A stretch of DNA of 38,596 nucleotides from an uncultured Opitutia bacterium (GCA_903869665.1 CAIPZZ010000053.1:1-38596), one strand, 5' to 3'. Counted from the first letter of the stretch, positions 14,960 through 25,482 are shown. Numbers and translations: made by a program. The notes: generated from the letters alone by a model not told the origin.

Positions 14960-15970
14960 TCACCCTGCGCCGTTGCCGCCAGTGAGGCGGGCGAAGACCA
15001 TTTTGCCGCCGGCGGTCGGCAGCACGCTGATGATTTCGGCGGATACGCGCTGGCCGAGCGCGGCGCGGCCGCCGTTGACGACGACCATCGCGCCATCCTC
15101 AAGGTAGCCGATGGCCTGGCCATCCTCCTTGCCGGGTTTCACGAGCTCGACCTCAAGCGTCTCGCCGACAACCAGTTCAGGGCGCAGCGCCTGGGCGAGG
15201 GTGTGGAGGTTGAGCCAAGGCACGCCGTGGAACTCGGCGAGCTTCGCGAGGTTGTAGTCGGTCGTGAGCAGCTTGGCCTTCATGGCCTGCGCGAGGAAGA
15301 CGAGCTTCGCGTCCACCTCGCCGGGTTTGGCCTCGCTCTCGTGGATGCGGAGGTCGAGGTGTTTCAGTTTCCGTAGCTCGTTGAGCACGTCGAGACCGCG
15401 CCGGCCGCGGGCCTGTTTCACCGGATCGGCGGAGTCGGCCACGCCTTGCAGCTCGCGCAGCACGAAGCGCGGGATGACGAGCGCCGCGCCGAGAAAGCCG
15501 GTCTGGCACACGCGGGCGATACGCCCGTCAATCAGCGCGTTGGTGTCCACGACCACCAGCGGCGTCTCGACCTCGTGCGGCACGAAACGCACATAGGGGA
15601 TGACGAGGTTGAACTCATCCTTGCCGCGCAGGGCGATGACGGCGCAGAGATAGGGCAGGATGATGAAAAGCGATAGCCGCACGAGGTAGATGACCTCTAG
15701 GTCTCCCTTCTCCAGCAGCGGCGAGCTGCCGACCAGCCACGCGACTAAGGCGCCCACTGCGATGCCGAACGTCACCGCCGACAGCCCCCGCAGCGAGAAG
15801 CCTTTCAGCAAGATGTCCACCAGCACGACGAGCACGCCGACCGACAGGCCGATAAACACCGCGCGCCCGCGGTAGGCGTCCCAATCGCGGATCGCGTAGC
15901 AGACGAGCCAGCCCGCCCCCGCGCACAGCGCGACGAACACGATCCGAATGGGCAGCAAGGTCTTGTTCAT
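14960..15970 (-). CDS. YacL-like PIN-TRAM membrane protein
   Basis: 336 residues. The N-terminal third contains four predicted membrane helices (about 5-23, 32-50, 57-75, 88-106). It is followed by a PIN nuclease-fold domain from about residue 126 (VVVDTNALIDGRIARV, with further acidic residues in KPGEVDAKLV and LLTTDYNLAKLA). The C-terminal TRAM domain (about 265-325) is a probable RNA-binding module. Homologues are widespread and may be membrane-tethered ribonucleases or nucleic-acid binders, but their activity is poorly defined. It starts inside the stop of a 45-codon membrane ORF (ATGA overlap), which implies coupled translation. Confidence 0.88.
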   Translation of the reverse strand: MNKTLLPIRIVFVALCAGAGWLVCYAIRDWDAYRGRAVFIGLSVGVLVVLVDILLKGFSLRGLSAVTFGIAVGALVAWLVGSSPLLEKGDLEVIYLVRLSLFIILPYLCAVIALRGKDEFNLVIPYVRFVPHEVETPLVVVDTNALIDGRIARVCQTGFLGAALVIPRFVLRELQGVADSADPVKQARGRRGLDVLNELRKLKHLDLRIHESEAKPGEVDAKLVFLAQAMKAKLLTTDYNLAKLAEFHGVPWLNLHTLAQALRPELVVGETLEVELVKPGKEDGQAIGYLEDGAMVVVNGGRAALGQRVSAEIISVLPTAGGKMVFARLTGGNGAG

Positions 15971-16104
15971 GGCACGCGACCGAGACCGTGGAGGATGAGC
16001 AGGATGGCGGGCAGGCCGATGCCGATGGCCATGCAAAGCCACAGGAGGCGTCGCGCATGGCGGGCGGCGTCCTTTTCGGCTTGGCTGGGCTCGGGGGTCT
16101 CCAT
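15967..16104 (-). CDS. Small single-span membrane protein, 45 residues
   Basis: A short ORF of unknown family. The first 19 residues are charged and soluble (METPEPSQAEKDAARHARR), then one membrane span of about 20 residues (LLWLCMAIGIGLPAILLI), and a short tail. Its TGA overlaps the ATG of the PIN-TRAM gene (ATGA), which supports real translation. It is divergent from the EVE-domain gene 31 bases away. No clear Shine-Dalgarno site is visible. It could be a small accessory subunit or a leader peptide for the downstream membrane protein; both are inferences. Confidence 0.55.
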   Translation of the reverse strand: METPEPSQAEKDAARHARRLLWLCMAIGIGLPAILLILHGLGRVP

Positions 16105-16134
16105 CTGCTGGCACGAAACCCGCGCCGCTCCGCC

Positions 16135-16551
16135 ATGACAACCCAATACTGGCTAGTGAAATCCGAACCCTCCACCTACGCGTGGGCCGACTTCGCGCGC
16201 GACGGGTGCACGGACTGGACAGGCGTGCGAAACTTCGCCGCGCGCAACCACCTCCGCGCAATGCGGCCCGGCGACCGGGTGCTGTTTTACGAGAGCGGCG
16301 GGCCCAAGGCGGTCGTGGGCGTGGCCAAGGTCGCGCGCGCCGCGTTTTCCGATCAGACCGCGCCCGCTGGCGAAGACTGGTCGGCGGTGGAGCTGAAGGC
16401 CGGCGCGCCGCTCGCACACCCGGTGACGCTGGCCGAAATCAAGACCCGGCCCGCGCTCGCCAACATGGCGCTGCTGAAACAGAGCCGTCTGTCGGTGCAG
16501 CCCGTCGGAGCCGCTGAGTTCGCGCTCATCGTCAGGCTCGGCGGCGCTTGA
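16135..16551 (+). CDS. EVE-domain protein
   Basis: 138 residues, consisting almost entirely of one EVE (PUA-like) domain. Signatures are YWLVKSEPSTYAW, the TDWTGVRNFAARNHLRAM segment and GDRVLFYESGGPKAVVGVAKV. EVE domains bind modified bases in DNA or RNA, and short stand-alone members (human THYN1 type) are common in bacteria. The physiological ligand is unknown. The ATG at 16135 directly precedes the domain. It is divergent from the small membrane ORF and convergent with the kup gene. Confidence 0.92.
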   Translation: MTTQYWLVKSEPSTYAWADFARDGCTDWTGVRNFAARNHLRAMRPGDRVLFYESGGPKAVVGVAKVARAAFSDQTAPAGEDWSAVELKAGAPLAHPVTLAEIKTRPALANMALLKQSRLSVQPVGAAEFALIVRLGGA

Positions 16552-16582
16552 GGCGAATGCGGGGCCGCGACCGTCCTCGGTC

Positions 16583-18526
16583 TCACAGCTGCAGCGGCAG
16601 GCCGATCTCGATGATCTGCGACGGGGTGATGCGGAAGTAGTCCTTCGCGGGGCGGGCGTTGCGGCTGAGGACCCCGTAGAGAGATTTCTGCCACTCCCAC
16701 ATCCGCGCGTTGCCGCCGGTGATGATCATCTCGCGGTTGAAAAAATAGGTCGCGGTTCCGGGGTTGACCGGCACGCCGCCGGCGCGGATCTCCTCCATCA
16801 GCGCGCCCGCGTCGGGCGACTCCATGTAGCCGTAGCGGCCCACCGCGCGCCAGATGCCCTCGCCGATCTTCGTTAGCGTGAGCCGCCCGGCCTCGGGCAC
16901 GGCGGGGGTGTCGGCGGTCAGGATACTCAATAGCACCACGGTCTCGTGTAGGCAGCGGTTGGACTTGACGTGGTGCAGCAGTGCGATGGGCGTGCCGGCC
17001 GGCGAGCCGGCCATGAAGACGGCGCAGCCCGTCACACGCGTGACCCGGGCGCTGCGCGCGATGGCGGTCAGCTCCGACTCGGTGATGTTGTTGCTGAAGA
17101 CCCGCCGGAAAATCTCGTCGCGGCCTGTGCGCCAGGTGTGCATCACGGCGAGCAGGACCGCGCCGATGACGAGCGGAAACCAGCCGCCGTCCACGATCTT
17201 CTCCGTGTTGGCCCCGAGAAACGCGAGGTCCACTAGTAGGAAAAACCCGCAAACTGGTGCGGCCTGCCAGAGCGGCCGGCCCCAGTTGCGCCGCACCACG
17301 AGGTAGAACGCCACGGTCGTGATCGCCATCGTGCCGGTGACAGCGATGCCGTAGGCGGCGGCGAGGCGGTCGGTCGAGCCGAAGAGCGCGACCGTGAGGA
17401 TCGCGCCGACGGCCAGCAGGGTGTTGACGAAGGGGACGTAGATCTGGCCCGACAGCTCGGAGTTGGTGTGGTTGATCTTGAGGCGGGGAAAATAGCCGAG
17501 CTGGATCGCCTGCCGCGTGAGCGAGTAGGCGCCGGAAATGAGCGCCTGGCTCGCGATGATGGCGGCGACGATGGAGAGCCCCGTGAGCACGGCGCGTGGC
17601 AGGCCGGGCGGCACCAGCAGGAAAAACGGGTTGTCGCCCGCCGGCCAGGCGGTGGCCCCGGCGGGCGCGGTGGCGAGGCTTCGGAGGACGAGCGCGCCCT
17701 GGCCGAAGTAATTCAGCACAAGGCCGGGAAAAACCACCCAGTGCCACGCCCGTGCGATGTTGCGGCGGCCAAAGTGGCCCATGTCGGCGTAGAGCGCCTC
17801 CGCGCCGGTGATGGCGAGCACGACGGCGCCGAGCAGCGCGGGCACCTCCAGCGGCGCACGCCCCAGTAGCGCCAGCCCGCGCAGCGGGTTGAGCGCGCGG
17901 AACACGCGCAGGTCGTCTGCGATGTGCCACGCCCCGAGCGCCCCCAGCGCCACAAACCACACCAGCATCACCGGTCCGAACACGCGTCCGATGCTGCGGG
18001 TGCCCTTGTGCTGGAACCAGAACAGCGCCGCCAATACCGCCACCGCCAACCACATGACCTTAGTTTGCGAAAACCCGGGGCTGACCGTGCGCAGGCCCTC
18101 CGCCGCGCCGAGCACCGAGATCGCCGGCGTGATGATGCCGTCGCCATAGAGCAAAGCCGCGCCGGCGAGGATGAGCACGACCGCCGCGCCGAGGCCACGT
18201 TTACGCCCCGACCCGCCGGCCGGAGCGGTCGCCGGCTGGAGCAGCGCGAGCAGCGCGAAGATGCCGCCCTCGCCGTGGTTGTCCGCCCGGGTGACGAAGA
18301 GGATGTATTTCACGCTCACCACCAGCACGAGCGACCAAAAGATGAGCGAGAGGATGCCCAGCACGCCGTCCTCGGGCGCCACCCCCAGCCCCGCGAGGTG
18401 CGCGAGGCACTCCTTCATCGTGTAGAGCGGGCTGGTGCCGATGTCGCCGAAGACCACGCCGAGCGCGCCGAGCGCCAGCGCGGCCTGCGCGCGCGGGCCG
18501 GAGGAAGTGGATGTGCCGGTGCTCAT
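16583..18526 (-). CDS. kup: Kup-family potassium uptake protein
   Basis: 647 residues, the normal length for KUP/HAK/KT proteins: about 12 membrane helices followed by a cytoplasmic C-terminal domain. The N terminus shows the family signature LGVVFGDIGTSPLYTMKE, then DNHGEGGIFALLAL and GDGIITPAISVLGA. The C terminus has the family phenotype NRCLHETVVLLSI with a terminal MWEWQKSLYGVLSRNA. It mediates K+/H+ symport. The ATG at 18526 is the natural start; an ATG at 18565 adds 13 residues without family support. It is followed on the same strand, upstream in transcription, by an unrelated antiporter gene. Confidence 0.93.
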   Translation of the reverse strand: MSTGTSTSSGPRAQAALALGALGVVFGDIGTSPLYTMKECLAHLAGLGVAPEDGVLGILSLIFWSLVLVVSVKYILFVTRADNHGEGGIFALLALLQPATAPAGGSGRKRGLGAAVVLILAGAALLYGDGIITPAISVLGAAEGLRTVSPGFSQTKVMWLAVAVLAALFWFQHKGTRSIGRVFGPVMLVWFVALGALGAWHIADDLRVFRALNPLRGLALLGRAPLEVPALLGAVVLAITGAEALYADMGHFGRRNIARAWHWVVFPGLVLNYFGQGALVLRSLATAPAGATAWPAGDNPFFLLVPPGLPRAVLTGLSIVAAIIASQALISGAYSLTRQAIQLGYFPRLKINHTNSELSGQIYVPFVNTLLAVGAILTVALFGSTDRLAAAYGIAVTGTMAITTVAFYLVVRRNWGRPLWQAAPVCGFFLLVDLAFLGANTEKIVDGGWFPLVIGAVLLAVMHTWRTGRDEIFRRVFSNNITESELTAIARSARVTRVTGCAVFMAGSPAGTPIALLHHVKSNRCLHETVVLLSILTADTPAVPEAGRLTLTKIGEGIWRAVGRYGYMESPDAGALMEEIRAGGVPVNPGTATYFFNREMIITGGNARMWEWQKSLYGVLSRNARPAKDYFRITPSQIIEIGLPLQL

Positions 18527-18644
18527 GGCAGCGGCTAATGTCCCGCAATCTCGCCCGCCCTCCAAGCTGTTTTGCGTCGGGTGCGAAATCTTGCTTGCTT
18601 TGTCCGTCCCGCCCCCGGTGGCGGCCCGAGCCCTAACCGGGTGC

Positions 18645-20468
<1,824 letters not shown>

Positions 20469-20488
20469 GCGCGCCCCCCCTCGTTTCT

Positions 20489-20520
20489 GCCGGCCGCCTG
20501 CGAGGGCTGCCGGCTTTTTT
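20489..20520 (+). terminator. Rho-independent terminator after first PII gene
   Basis: Hairpin GCCGGC-cgcc...ggct-GCCGGC (20489-20514) is followed by six T residues. It separates the first PII transcript from the sigma-54 promoter of the transporter gene. Confidence 0.8.
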
Positions 20521-20580
20521 GTGTCCGGCCCCGATGATGAGCCGTATTTTTTATTCAATGAATGAAATTGATGCGAGTCA

Positions 20581-20596
20581 TGGCACGGGGTCTGCT
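20581..20596 (+). promoter_or_regulatory. Sigma-54 (-24/-12) promoter of the ammonium transporter
   Basis: TGGCACGGGGTCTGCT matches the RpoN consensus TGGCACGNNNNTTGCW at all but one defined position, with correct GG-to-GC spacing. The predicted transcript start is near 20607, only about six bases before the ATG at 20613, so the message would be almost leaderless. It excludes the upstream in-frame start at 20562. An NtrC-like activator is expected; no clear upstream binding site was seen. Confidence 0.8.
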
Positions 20597-20612
20597 AAAT
20601 CTGCTGTCGAAA

Positions 20613-22148
20613 ATGAAATCATCCCTCCAAAAACTCGGCCGCCTCCTTGGCTGCCTTTTCGCTCTCGGCCTCGCCAGCTCGCTGGCCCGTGCCGCTGACG
20701 CCGCGGCCGCCCCGGCGGCTCCCGCTCCCGCCGCAGCTGCGGCGGCCACCCCCGCAAAACCGGAGCCGACTCTGGAGCAGCGTTTGGCCACCGTGGAGGC
20801 CTATGTCACCAACAGTGACCCGTCCGGGCCGCTGAAGGATGCCAAGGGCAAAGTGCCCGACGGCCTCGCCACCCCCACCTCCGCCACCTCCGGCCCCGGC
20901 CACAACGGCTTCATGATGATCTGCGCCGCGTTGGTGCTTTTCATGACGCTGCCCGGCCTCGCGCTGTTTTACGGCGGCTTGGTTCGGAAGAAAAACGTCC
21001 TCTCCGTCCTCGCCCAATGTTTGGGCATCACGGGCCTCGTCACCATCCTCTGGTGGGCCTTCGGCTACAGTTTCGTTTTCGCCGGTGGCGACGGCGCGGG
21101 CGCGATCATGGGTGATTTCACCAAATACGCTTTCCTTAAGGGCGTGGACTCCGTGCCCAACGGTGACTACAGCTACTGGGTTTCCCAGAACGTGTTCTCC
21201 ATGTATCAGATGATGTTCGCCATCATCACCCCCGCGCTGATCGTCGGCGCCATCGCCGAGCGCATGAAGTTCTCCGCCATCATCCTCTTCGTCACGCTCT
21301 GGATGCTCGTGGTTTACTTCCCGCTCGCCCACATGGTCTGGGGTATCAAGGGCCTCATGAACGGCGTCTGGAATGCCGACGCTGCCATCAAGGCGATTGA
21401 CTTCGCCGGCGGCACGGTCGTCCACATGAGCTCCGGTTGGTCCGCGCTCATCCTCTGCATCATCCTCGGGCCCCGGCTCGGCTTCGGCAAAGAGAAGATG
21501 GCCCCGCATAGTATGGTGCTCTGCATGGTCGGCACCGGCATGCTCTGGGTCGGCTGGTATGGCTTTAACGCCGGTTCGGCGGTCGCGGCTGACGGGGTTG
21601 CCTCTAACGCCTTCCTGACCACCACGCTCGCCGCTGCTGTCGCCTGCTTCGTCTGGGGCGTCATCGAGAAAATCCACCGCGGCCACGCCTCGATCCTCGG
21701 GTTCTGCTCGGGCGCGGTCGCCGGCCTCGTCGTCATCACGCCGGCCTGCGGTTTCGTCAACGCCACCGGCGCGGTCATCATCGGCGTGCTCGCCGCTGTC
21801 GTGCCTTACATCTTCGTCACCTTCGTGAAGGCGAAGTTCGGCTACGACGACGCGCTCGACACCTTCGGCGTCCACGCCGTGGGTGGCACGATGGGCGCGC
21901 TCGCCACGGGCTTCCTCGCCACGGCCGACGTGAACGCCAACCTCAACACCAACCTCAAGGATATCATCGGCAAGACGCTCTGGCTTGAGCAGGTCAAGGC
22001 CATCGGGGTCACGCTGGTGCTCGCGATCGTCGGCACCATCATCATCGCCTACATCGTCAAGGCCACCATCGGCCTCCGTCCCACCGAGGAGGTCGAGCGC
22101 CAGGGCCTCGACATCAACGAGCACAACGAAGAGGGCTACGTCCTCTGA
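20613..22148 (+). CDS. amt: Ammonium transporter (Amt/Mep/Rh family)
   Basis: 511 residues. A signal-peptide-like N terminus (1-30) is followed by an Ala/Pro-rich linker (about 31-55), a short helical extracytoplasmic stretch, and then the eleven-helix Amt core from about residue 95. Key motifs are FYGGLVRKKNVLS, DFAGGTVVHMSSG and FGVHAVGGTMGAL, the last two holding the paired pore histidines. The C-terminal tail, which contacts PII in homologues, is RQGLDINEHNEEGYVL. It imports ammonium under nitrogen limitation, as the sigma-54 promoter suggests. It is cotranscribed with the second PII gene 26 bases downstream. Confidence 0.95.
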   Translation: MKSSLQKLGRLLGCLFALGLASSLARAADAAAAPAAPAPAAAAAATPAKPEPTLEQRLATVEAYVTNSDPSGPLKDAKGKVPDGLATPTSATSGPGHNGFMMICAALVLFMTLPGLALFYGGLVRKKNVLSVLAQCLGITGLVTILWWAFGYSFVFAGGDGAGAIMGDFTKYAFLKGVDSVPNGDYSYWVSQNVFSMYQMMFAIITPALIVGAIAERMKFSAIILFVTLWMLVVYFPLAHMVWGIKGLMNGVWNADAAIKAIDFAGGTVVHMSSGWSALILCIILGPRLGFGKEKMAPHSMVLCMVGTGMLWVGWYGFNAGSAVAADGVASNAFLTTTLAAAVACFVWGVIEKIHRGHASILGFCSGAVAGLVVITPACGFVNATGAVIIGVLAAVVPYIFVTFVKAKFGYDDALDTFGVHAVGGTMGALATGFLATADVNANLNTNLKDIIGKTLWLEQVKAIGVTLVLAIVGTIIIAYIVKATIGLRPTEEVERQGLDINEHNEEGYVL

Positions 22149-22162
22149 GTCTCAACCCATAA

Positions 22163-22513
<351 letters not shown>

Positions 22514-22559
22514 GCGCGCGCCAAGCACCTTGCCTCGCCTCTCCGCGAGAACAAACTCA

Positions 22560-22592
22560 GGCCGGTCCCCGCAACGGGGCCGGCCTTTTTTT
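22560..22592 (+). terminator. Rho-independent terminator after amt-glnK
   Basis: Stem GGCCGG-t-CCCCG pairs with CGGGG-CCGGCC around a three-base loop, with one bulged T, and is followed by seven T residues. Confidence 0.88.
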
Positions 22593-22610
22593 GCGGACGC
22601 GCGCCAACCT

Positions 22611-22666
22611 CCCGCTTCTCCCGAAGCGGGCTACGCCGAAAAGTAGCCCGGCTCGGGAGAGCCGGG
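22611..22666. repeat. Inverted pair of GTAG-footed REP-like elements
   Basis: On the plus strand GTAG (22643-22646) precedes CCCGGCTC-ggga-GAGCCGGG. On the minus strand GTAG (22634-22631) precedes CCCGCTTC-ggga-GAAGCGGG. The two units face each other with an 8-nt spacer and share the same loop, with three central stem positions covarying. The pair lies between the amt-glnK terminator and the next gene. Confidence 0.88.
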
Positions 22667-22732
22667 ATCGGCCGCCCAAAAAAGCCGCTGTCCCTCCGCC
22701 GCCTTTTTTGTTTGTCTCCCTGCTGTCGTTCC

Positions 22733-23413
22733 ATGGTCGCCTCCGATTTCTTCACCCTGCCGTCCTCGCTCGCCGTCTTTGCGCCGCATTTTCGCGCCGA
22801 CGCCGCGCCGTGGGACTGGCTGCGTGAGCTGGCCCCCGCCCTCGCTGCGCAAGCGTTTGCCGAGCCGCTCCCCGCCCGCCCTCCGGGCGTGCAAATCACC
22901 GGCCCGGTTTATCTGCACCCCACCGTCCGCCTACCGCACACCGCTACCATTATCGGGCCGGCGTGGATTGGGCCGGAAACGGAGATCCGACCCGGCGCGT
23001 TTATCCGGGGCAACGTCATCGTTGGCGCGCGCGGCGTGCTCGGCAATTCCTGCGAGTTCAAGAACTGCCTGCTGCTCGACGACGTGCAGGTGCCGCATTT
23101 CAGTTATGTGGGCGACTCCGTGCTCGGCAATGGTGCCCACCTCGGCGCGGGTGCGATCATCTCCAATCTCCGGCTTGACCAGAAAAACATTTCCCTCCGT
23201 CTGCCCGGCGGCGTGGTGGACACGGGGTTGCGAAAATTTGGCGCCATCCTTGGCGACCGGGCCGAGGTCGGCTGCAACGCCGTGCTCAACCCCGGCACGC
23301 TGCTGGGCTCGCGCGCTCTCGTCATGCCCACCGTGGCGTTTGGCGGCTACCTTCCGGCGGCGACCATCGCTCGCGTCCGCCAGACCGTGACGTTCCTCCC
23401 CCGCCGCGATTAA
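22733..23413 (+). CDS. Left-handed beta-helix acyltransferase-like protein
   Basis: 226 residues. An N-terminal region of about 60 residues leads into hexapeptide repeats (about 62-200) such as ITGPVYLHPTVRLPHTATI and PGAFIRGNVIVGARGVLG. The segment KNCLLLDDVQVPHFSYVGDSVLGNGAHLGAGAI closely follows the acetyltransferase domain of GlmU (KNS...PH.SYIGD...GAGTI). Homologues are often annotated as UDP-N-acetylglucosamine diphosphorylase, but no nucleotidyltransferase domain is present. The likely role is acetyl transfer to a sugar phosphate or a related scaffold. The ATG at 22733 is chosen over 22712, whose extra residues are poorly hydrophobic and cysteine-rich. Confidence 0.78.
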   Translation: MVASDFFTLPSSLAVFAPHFRADAAPWDWLRELAPALAAQAFAEPLPARPPGVQITGPVYLHPTVRLPHTATIIGPAWIGPETEIRPGAFIRGNVIVGARGVLGNSCEFKNCLLLDDVQVPHFSYVGDSVLGNGAHLGAGAIISNLRLDQKNISLRLPGGVVDTGLRKFGAILGDRAEVGCNAVLNPGTLLGSRALVMPTVAFGGYLPAATIARVRQTVTFLPRRD

Positions 23414-23414
23414 C

Positions 23415-23520
23415 AATCGTTCTCGTTCTCTTACTCCTTCTCCTTCTCTCCATTCGTTTCACCATCCATCTCAATTTGTGACCGAGAGCACGAGTAAGAG
23501 AACGAAGAACGAGAACGATT
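23415..23520 (+). repeat. Purine/pyrimidine hairpin element, copy 2
   Basis: The pyrimidine arm 23415-23436 pairs with the purine arm 23492-23520. The second arm carries one extra 7-nt unit (tcgttct when reverse-complemented) and otherwise matches perfectly. The loop is about 55 nt. It lies directly after the stop of the beta-helix gene and 34 nt before trpS, whose immediate leader (23521-23540) is a tccgc-unit tract, as before aroE. The pyrimidine arm comes first in the direction of transcription. Confidence 0.9.
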
Positions 23521-23554
23521 CCCATTCCGCACTCCGAATTCCGCACCTCACTTC

Positions 23555-24520
23555 ATGCGCATCCTCACCGGCATCACCCCCTCGGGCACGCTCCATCTCG
23601 GCAACTACTTCGGCGCCATGCGCCCGGCGATCGAACTTCAGGCCGGCGGCGACGCGTTCTACTTCATCGCCGACTACCACTCGATGATCTCGATCACCGA
23701 CCCGGAGGCGCGCCGCCGCTACACGCTGGGCATCGCCCTCGACTGGCTCGCCTGCGGGCTCGACCCCGCCAAGGCCGTCTTCTGGCGCCAGAGCGACATC
23801 CCGGAGGTCTGCGAGCTCATGTGGCTGCTCGGCACGCTCACGCCGATGGGCCTGCTGGAGCGCGCCCACAGCTACAAGGACAAGCTCGCCAAGGGGATCG
23901 CGCCCAACTTCGGCCTCTTCGCCTACCCGGCACTCATGGCCGCCGACATCCTGCTCTTCGACACCAACATCGTGCCCGTTGGCAAGGACCAGAAGCAGCA
24001 CCTCGAGATGACGCGCGATATCGCCATCAAGTTCAACCACACCTACGGCGAGACCTTCGTTGTGCCCGAGGAGCGCATCGCCGAGGAGGTCGCCGTCATC
24101 CCCGGCCTCGACGGCCAGAAGATGAGCAAGAGCTACGGCAACACCATCGAGCTCTTCGGCGACGAAAAGGCGCTCCGCAAAAAAATCATGGGCATCGTCA
24201 TGGACAGCCGCACGCCCGCCGAACCCAAGCCCGACGCCGACAAAAATCTCGCGATCCAACTTTTGAAGCATGTCGCGCCCAAAGATGTCGCCGCTGATTA
24301 CGAAAACCGGCTCCGCGCCGGCGGCCTCGGCTACGGCGACCTCAAGAAGGCGCTCTTCGAGCACTATTGGAATTATTTCTCCGCCGCCCGCACCCGCCGC
24401 GCCGAGCTGGCGGCCGATCTCGGTTACGTCGAAAAAGTGCTGAGCGACGGTGCGCATCGCGCCCGCGCCACCGCCGATCAAGTCCTCGTCCGCGCCCGCA
24501 AAGCCTGCGGGCTGAGGTAA
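23555..24520 (+). CDS. trpS: Tryptophanyl-tRNA synthetase
   Basis: 321 residues, a compact class Ic synthetase that charges tRNA-Trp. The HIGH-like signature is TPSGTLHLGNYFG at the N terminus. Trp and ATP contacts are recognisable in FIADYHSMI, YPALMAADILLFD, and VPVGKDQKQHLEMTRDIA. The KMSKS loop is GQKMSKSYGN. The C-terminal anticodon-binding helices are complete. The gene stands alone, downstream of hairpin copy 2; no T-box or Trp-leader peptide is visible in its short upstream region. Confidence 0.95.
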   Translation: MRILTGITPSGTLHLGNYFGAMRPAIELQAGGDAFYFIADYHSMISITDPEARRRYTLGIALDWLACGLDPAKAVFWRQSDIPEVCELMWLLGTLTPMGLLERAHSYKDKLAKGIAPNFGLFAYPALMAADILLFDTNIVPVGKDQKQHLEMTRDIAIKFNHTYGETFVVPEERIAEEVAVIPGLDGQKMSKSYGNTIELFGDEKALRKKIMGIVMDSRTPAEPKPDADKNLAIQLLKHVAPKDVAADYENRLRAGGLGYGDLKKALFEHYWNYFSAARTRRAELAADLGYVEKVLSDGAHRARATADQVLVRARKACGLR

Positions 24521-24597
24521 TAGGATTAGCGTGGCATGTTACCCACCTAAAGCACCTAAGCCCATCCGTCGTAAGCATCTGACCGGGTGTGCCTCGC

Positions 24598-25059
24598 TCA
24601 CGGCTGCGGCAAGGCGTCGCGGGTCTGCTCCAGGCGGGACTTGAGGGTGCGGGCGACCTCGACGGAGGTGGGGTCCTCGGTCTCGCGGCTGGCGATGTTA
24701 TCGGCACGGTTGATGGCGGCGGTGAGCGCGGTGGAGTATTGCCCGAGCAGCGTGGCGGTCTCGTCGGCGGTCAGGCCGGGGTTTTGCGTGATGCGGTTGG
24801 CGAGCGTCTCGATGGTCTGCAGCTCGCGACCGAGCGCCGAGTGCTTGCTGCCAACGATGAAGCCGTAGTCGGGGTTGCGGACGGTTGAGATGAGATCGAG
24901 CACGGCGGGCGCGGCGGCGGCCACTTGGCGCTGCACGGTGGCCGAGGCCTGGGGGACAAAAACATCGGGCGGCTCGGTGGACACGGGTTCGTCAGTGGCA
25001 GTGGCGGTGCGGCTGCGAGTCGCCGTGCGGTTGGGCGGAGGTGCGGGCGAGCGCGGCAA
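24598..25059 (-). CDS. Hypothetical protein linked to BlaI-type gene, probably frameshifted at its start
   Basis: This frame encodes about 150 residues: a Pro/Thr/Arg-rich start and then a helical region (VAAAAPAVLDLISTV, LGRELQTIETLANRI, ATLLGQYSTALTAA). I recognise no family. The natural start should be the ATG at 25075, which overlaps the stop of the blaI-like gene as ATGA, but that frame ends after 27 codons. Removing one base from the run around 25045 would join the two frames into a 158-residue protein starting MSAAVLAALA. It could be a remnant of a BlaR1-like partner or an independent effector. A TTG start at 25059 is the alternative without any frameshift. Confidence 0.5.
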   Translation of the reverse strand: MPRSPAPPPNRTATRSRTATATDEPVSTEPPDVFVPQASATVQRQVAAAAPAVLDLISTVRNPDYGFIVGSKHSALGRELQTIETLANRITQNPGLTADETATLLGQYSTALTAAINRADNIASRETEDPTSVEVARTLKSRLEQTRDALPQP

Positions 25060-25071
25060 GGACGGCGGCGC

Positions 25072-25482
25072 TCATGGCCGGGGTTTTTTCCCGGCGGACG
25101 CGGCCGGGGGCGGTTTCCCGTCGAGCAGCGCGCGCAGCTCGGCGAGCTCCTGCGGCGCGGGCCGTCGGGCCTCGACAAAGTGCGCGAGCATGGGCCGCAG
25201 CGAGCCGCCGAAAACGCGCTCGACGAAGCTCGCGCTGACGGCGGCCACGCAGTCGGCCTGGCTGGCGCGGGGCGCGTAGGCGTAGGCCCGGCCGATCGCG
25301 CGGTAGCGGAGTGCCTTTTTCCGCACGAGGCGGGCGAGGAGTGTGCGGATGGTCTTGGGATGCCAGGTCGGGTCTTGGGCCGTGAGAGCGGCGATGATTT
25401 CAGCGGCGGTGATTGGGTTTTGGGCCCAGACCACCCGCATGATTTCCCATTCGGTTTCGGAGATGCGCGGGGCGTAGTTCAT
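25072..25482 (-). CDS. BlaI/MecI-family transcriptional repressor
   Basis: 136 residues. The winged-helix domain covers about residues 5-75, with the family start ISETEWEIMRVVWAQNPITAAEII, HPKTIRTLLARLVRKKALRY and YAYAPRASQADC. The C-terminal half provides dimerisation and contains FGGSLRPMLAHFVE. In known systems the repressor is cleaved when a membrane sensor of the BlaR1 type detects beta-lactam, but no intact BlaR1 is present here. The gene overlaps the next one by ATGA and is divergent from the repeat-solenoid gene, so the 121-nt region between them is the likely operator. That region is G-rich, with no clear dyad. Confidence 0.88.
   Translation of the reverse strand: MNYAPRISETEWEIMRVVWAQNPITAAEIIAALTAQDPTWHPKTIRTLLARLVRKKALRYRAIGRAYAYAPRASQADCVAAVSASFVERVFGGSLRPMLAHFVEARRPAPQELAELRALLDGKPPPAASAGKKPRP

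Noticed and set aside
20619-22124. Long acidic open frame opposite amt
   Set aside because: Antisense to a highly conserved transporter; composition (Asp, His, Gly, Glu rich) is that of a complementary-strand artefact.
24521-24597. tRNA or small RNA gene after trpS
   Set aside because: The sequence does not fold into a cloverleaf by eye and has no recognisable tRNA boxes.
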